Assembly: GCA_016281605.1 (NCBI GenBank)
Contig: JAEEJA010000019.1
Span: 34,792-98,791 of the forward strand
DNA: 64,000 nt
Source of the DNA: Lachnospiraceae bacterium
Lineage (GTDB): Bacteria; Bacillota; Clostridia; Lachnospirales; Lachnospiraceae
Reading direction: 5' to 3'
Part shown: in pieces, positions 63,101 to 64,000 of the stretch
Layout of the letters: each line of letters starts with the position of its first letter
Position numbering within the stretch: position 1 is the first letter of the stretch
Translations under genes and position numbers: made by a program
Notes under the pieces: generated by a model
The model's database searches: none
Told to the model about the DNA's origin: nothing
What the model saw: the letters and a program-made list of their open reading frames with translations, nothing else

Positions 63101-64000
63101 TTCCAAATAATGATTGTACATATGAGTGGTATACAGTTGATTCGGACGGAAATATATCTGCAACTCCTGTAGGAACAGGTAAAACATACACCATAGGTTC
63201 TACAGATTCAGGTAAAAATATAATCTGTAAAGTTAGTGTTCCGGATGATAACACAAAGTACAAAGGCTTTATCTATGTTGGTAAGGATGTTATAACAGAT
63301 CCAACCGATAAAACAGAAGTAAAGACAGATGATATACCAATTAGTGATGTTTATACAGCAACAGGTAATGATGTAACATTAAATCTAAGTGATGTTATAG
63401 AAGCTATAGATAATGATACTTTAGAGGATCTCGTTAAAGCGAAAGTTACTGCCTCAGGTACTAAGAATGGAACTCCGGTAGCAGCTTCTGATATTACAGT
63501 TACGGTTGATACAGCTACTATTAAGGGAATTGTAGATACTTATGCGGATGTTATATCAGTTAAGGTTGGAACAGCTACAACCAGGTACGATGTTATAGTT
63601 GTTGATGATGCACGTGAGTTAACAATCACACCTACCGCATCTCCTATACCGGGTGCGCCTGTAACACCGGCACCACCTACAGTTGTGGATCAGACACCGG
63701 CACCCGGAGATACTACAGATCCTAAAGCAATCACAGTAAGAAAGACAATAGAAGTAGATAATGAGACAACATCAGTTAAGCTTAATCCTGCAGCACTTAC
63801 AGGAACTATAGTAGAAGGTGAGACAAGTAAGGTATCAGGTCCGGGAACACTTGTAGAAGTAACTAAGAATACTACCGGAAATGTGACAGACCTTTCTTAT
63901 GAAACAGATACAGTAGTTAAGTATCAGGTAAAGGCAGCAAATGGTGATACAACAACCTACATTTATACAATCAAGAGAAAGGCACCATCCGCAGTAGGTA
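60163..64000 (+). CDS. Giant secreted adhesin, partial (runs off the window)
   Basis: Open from ATG 60163 (AGGAGGAAGAG upstream) to the window edge, 1279 codons without a stop, and missing from the ORF track because no stop is in range. A signal peptide (residues 1 to about 44; hydrophobic core LSWLIALAMLLTSVVVP, end near AKA) comes first. A C-type-lectin-like domain follows (about 194-425; GYLATITSSNEQ, TTWIGGI, FDAWNDSEPDN, and a late GLWNDYNP). Then come Ig-like repeat units sharing Y.W......G....Y....D.GK.I..KVS and G.VYVG (about 493-549, 620-676 and 985-1043). A Pro/Thr linker lies near 1155-1190. Probably binds glycans or proteins outside the cell; an anchor, if any, is beyond the window. 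Confidence 0.88.
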   Translation, partial: MKVTKKQLFNKRTSRRVLSWLIALAMLLTSVVVPTVYKSKVAKAKVGDTIALGAVSWNGEKTEYTFPDVTANVTGKQTVFTINVENGGTFRINSSNTDSVAVLNAMKEGRLDGNVKLGDEIKYSSDIEADKDLTSLTFIGNSYNGITGTQIENFIKGLSFYRNGASKTDEHKVSVMANSVLLDGEMGALVIDGKIHYYRHVSITSGQKDFSWYSAYNASKKQLFNGMRGYLATITSSNEQNYVYHYTQSVNGGSASTDTTWIGGIRPRKSVMDSNNLWDILEYSIYDEDNANPGAGASGAGTTNDDNRTWYWACGPEAGQSFYVTNDTGTKDASLNNSSTRDIDFDAWNDSEPDNTWASDSEPYYNEYYASDPIKAANEYFYKNNHQEYVLEYGFGGEGLWNDYNPYNTPFTSGGISGYIVEFSPYNLNDDDPDNDADEDTPTISDEKIIVIDRKLASATLDKKTVVAGEPVSVATWTGNDMTEGVTATDSNAEYQWQIYDTDLSVWKDISGATELSYTPVASDIGKSLRVKVSNGTDNGNDYPGSVYVGLSSSEDSADPDDPGVPVVASLLPITYAEILKDGTKVVDGDKVKVGDVISINVNNIKATDASVNDTDVDEIVNYQWYILNDDDKLTAITGATSSVYTVEATAAGKEVICKVSAKSASVKFKDGVYVGTNVESITDPDAKTELEGLDVEKIAVTISGDDIYISLVDAQKSDTDASAVKALSDYKVSNDEDSSDVTDELGKYVNVDVTDLNNVTKPGDVTLTLEGNNGNVDWTNCDITVHVYDNVDEENQPEYTYTHTNHDAKIISNNIRITMTRAKELLELSKTDYDNYLKTLFKEFMIKVWYDDSLVIDYETDAYGDNTQLVIKQTPYSGYYHDLFKYKNNTSFDQRGEEDLSYDTPYTLTFEYHYTSELWSNTVETNPTITIYDDTVAKSPIVSATIVKSGESTPATTLKPGDTITILNNSIKAENTDTIPNNDCTYEWYTVDSDGNISATPVGTGKTYTIGSTDSGKNIICKVSVPDDNTKYKGFIYVGKDVITDPTDKTEVKTDDIPISDVYTATGNDVTLNLSDVIEAIDNDTLEDLVKAKVTASGTKNGTPVAASDITVTVDTATIKGIVDTYADVISVKVGTATTRYDVIVVDDARELTITPTASPIPGAPVTPAPPTVVDQTPAPGDTTDPKAITVRKTIEVDNETTSVKLNPAALTGTIVEGETSKVSGPGTLVEVTKNTTGNVTDLSYETDTVVKYQVKAANGDTTTYIYTIKRKAPSAVG

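Overview
The window is about 64 kb of low-GC DNA from a Firmicute, most likely a gut or rumen Lachnospiraceae bacterium of the Butyrivibrio/Pseudobutyrivibrio/Roseburia type. The call rests on gene style: AddAB rather than RecBCD, split transketolase, DUF624 beside lplB/ytcP-type permeases, secreted proteins with Lys-rich beta-strand and Ig-like modules, many GGAGG ribosome sites and sigma-A promoters. The genus is an inference. Almost all genes lie on the + strand; only the acyltransferase, the PAS-GGDEF-EAL protein and the DUF2339 protein are on the - strand. I found no rRNA, tRNA, CRISPR array, insertion sequence or prophage.

Layout. 1-3.5 kb: ABC exporter pair (ATPase plus FtsX-like permease), then a 5'-truncated remnant of a secreted protein. 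4-10.6 kb: a self-contained sucrose phosphotransferase locus (EIIBCA, sucrose-6-P hydrolase, fructokinase, HPr, EI) behind a good promoter with a LacI-type operator. 10.7-13.1 kb: a broken receptor-like gene, then a zinc-ribbon membrane protein and a small membrane protein. 13.2-17.2 kb: proA, aroB, a DJ-1/PfpI protein, a Dabb protein and an unknown acidic protein. 17.3-23.5 kb: secreted SASA-type esterase, acyltransferase 3, a small gene behind a structured leader, a PIN-domain protein with a coupled small partner, a cluster of three hairpins, and a probable c-di-GMP phosphodiesterase. 23.6-26.6 kb: thioesterase, then transaldolase and split transketolase with a hairpin leader.

26.6-32.5 kb: secreted bacterial expansin, a one-module NRPS-like protein (A-PCP-C) and a tail-anchored type-B carboxylesterase with no terminator seen between them. 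32.5-44.5 kb: glycogen phosphorylase, a secreted lipase-like protein, a 7TM hybrid histidine kinase and carB. 44.6-49.1 kb: DUF624 protein, MATE transporter and two sugar ABC permeases with unusual N-terminal extensions and no binding protein. 49.2-57.3 kb: unknown protein, then addB-addA. 57.3-64 kb: DUF2339 membrane protein and the first 1279 codons of a very large secreted adhesin (C-type-lectin-like domain plus Ig-like units) that runs off the window and is absent from the ORF track.

Taken together the genes describe a saccharolytic, plant-polymer-associated anaerobe: sucrose uptake and phosphorylation, pentose phosphate interconversion, glycogen breakdown, cell-wall-loosening and ester-cleaving secreted proteins, and surface adhesins. 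The parts least explained by known systems are the A-PCP-C/esterase pair, whose adenylation domain seems to lack the amino-group-binding Asp, the HPr with Lys in place of Ser46, the PIN/small-partner pair and several structured leaders.
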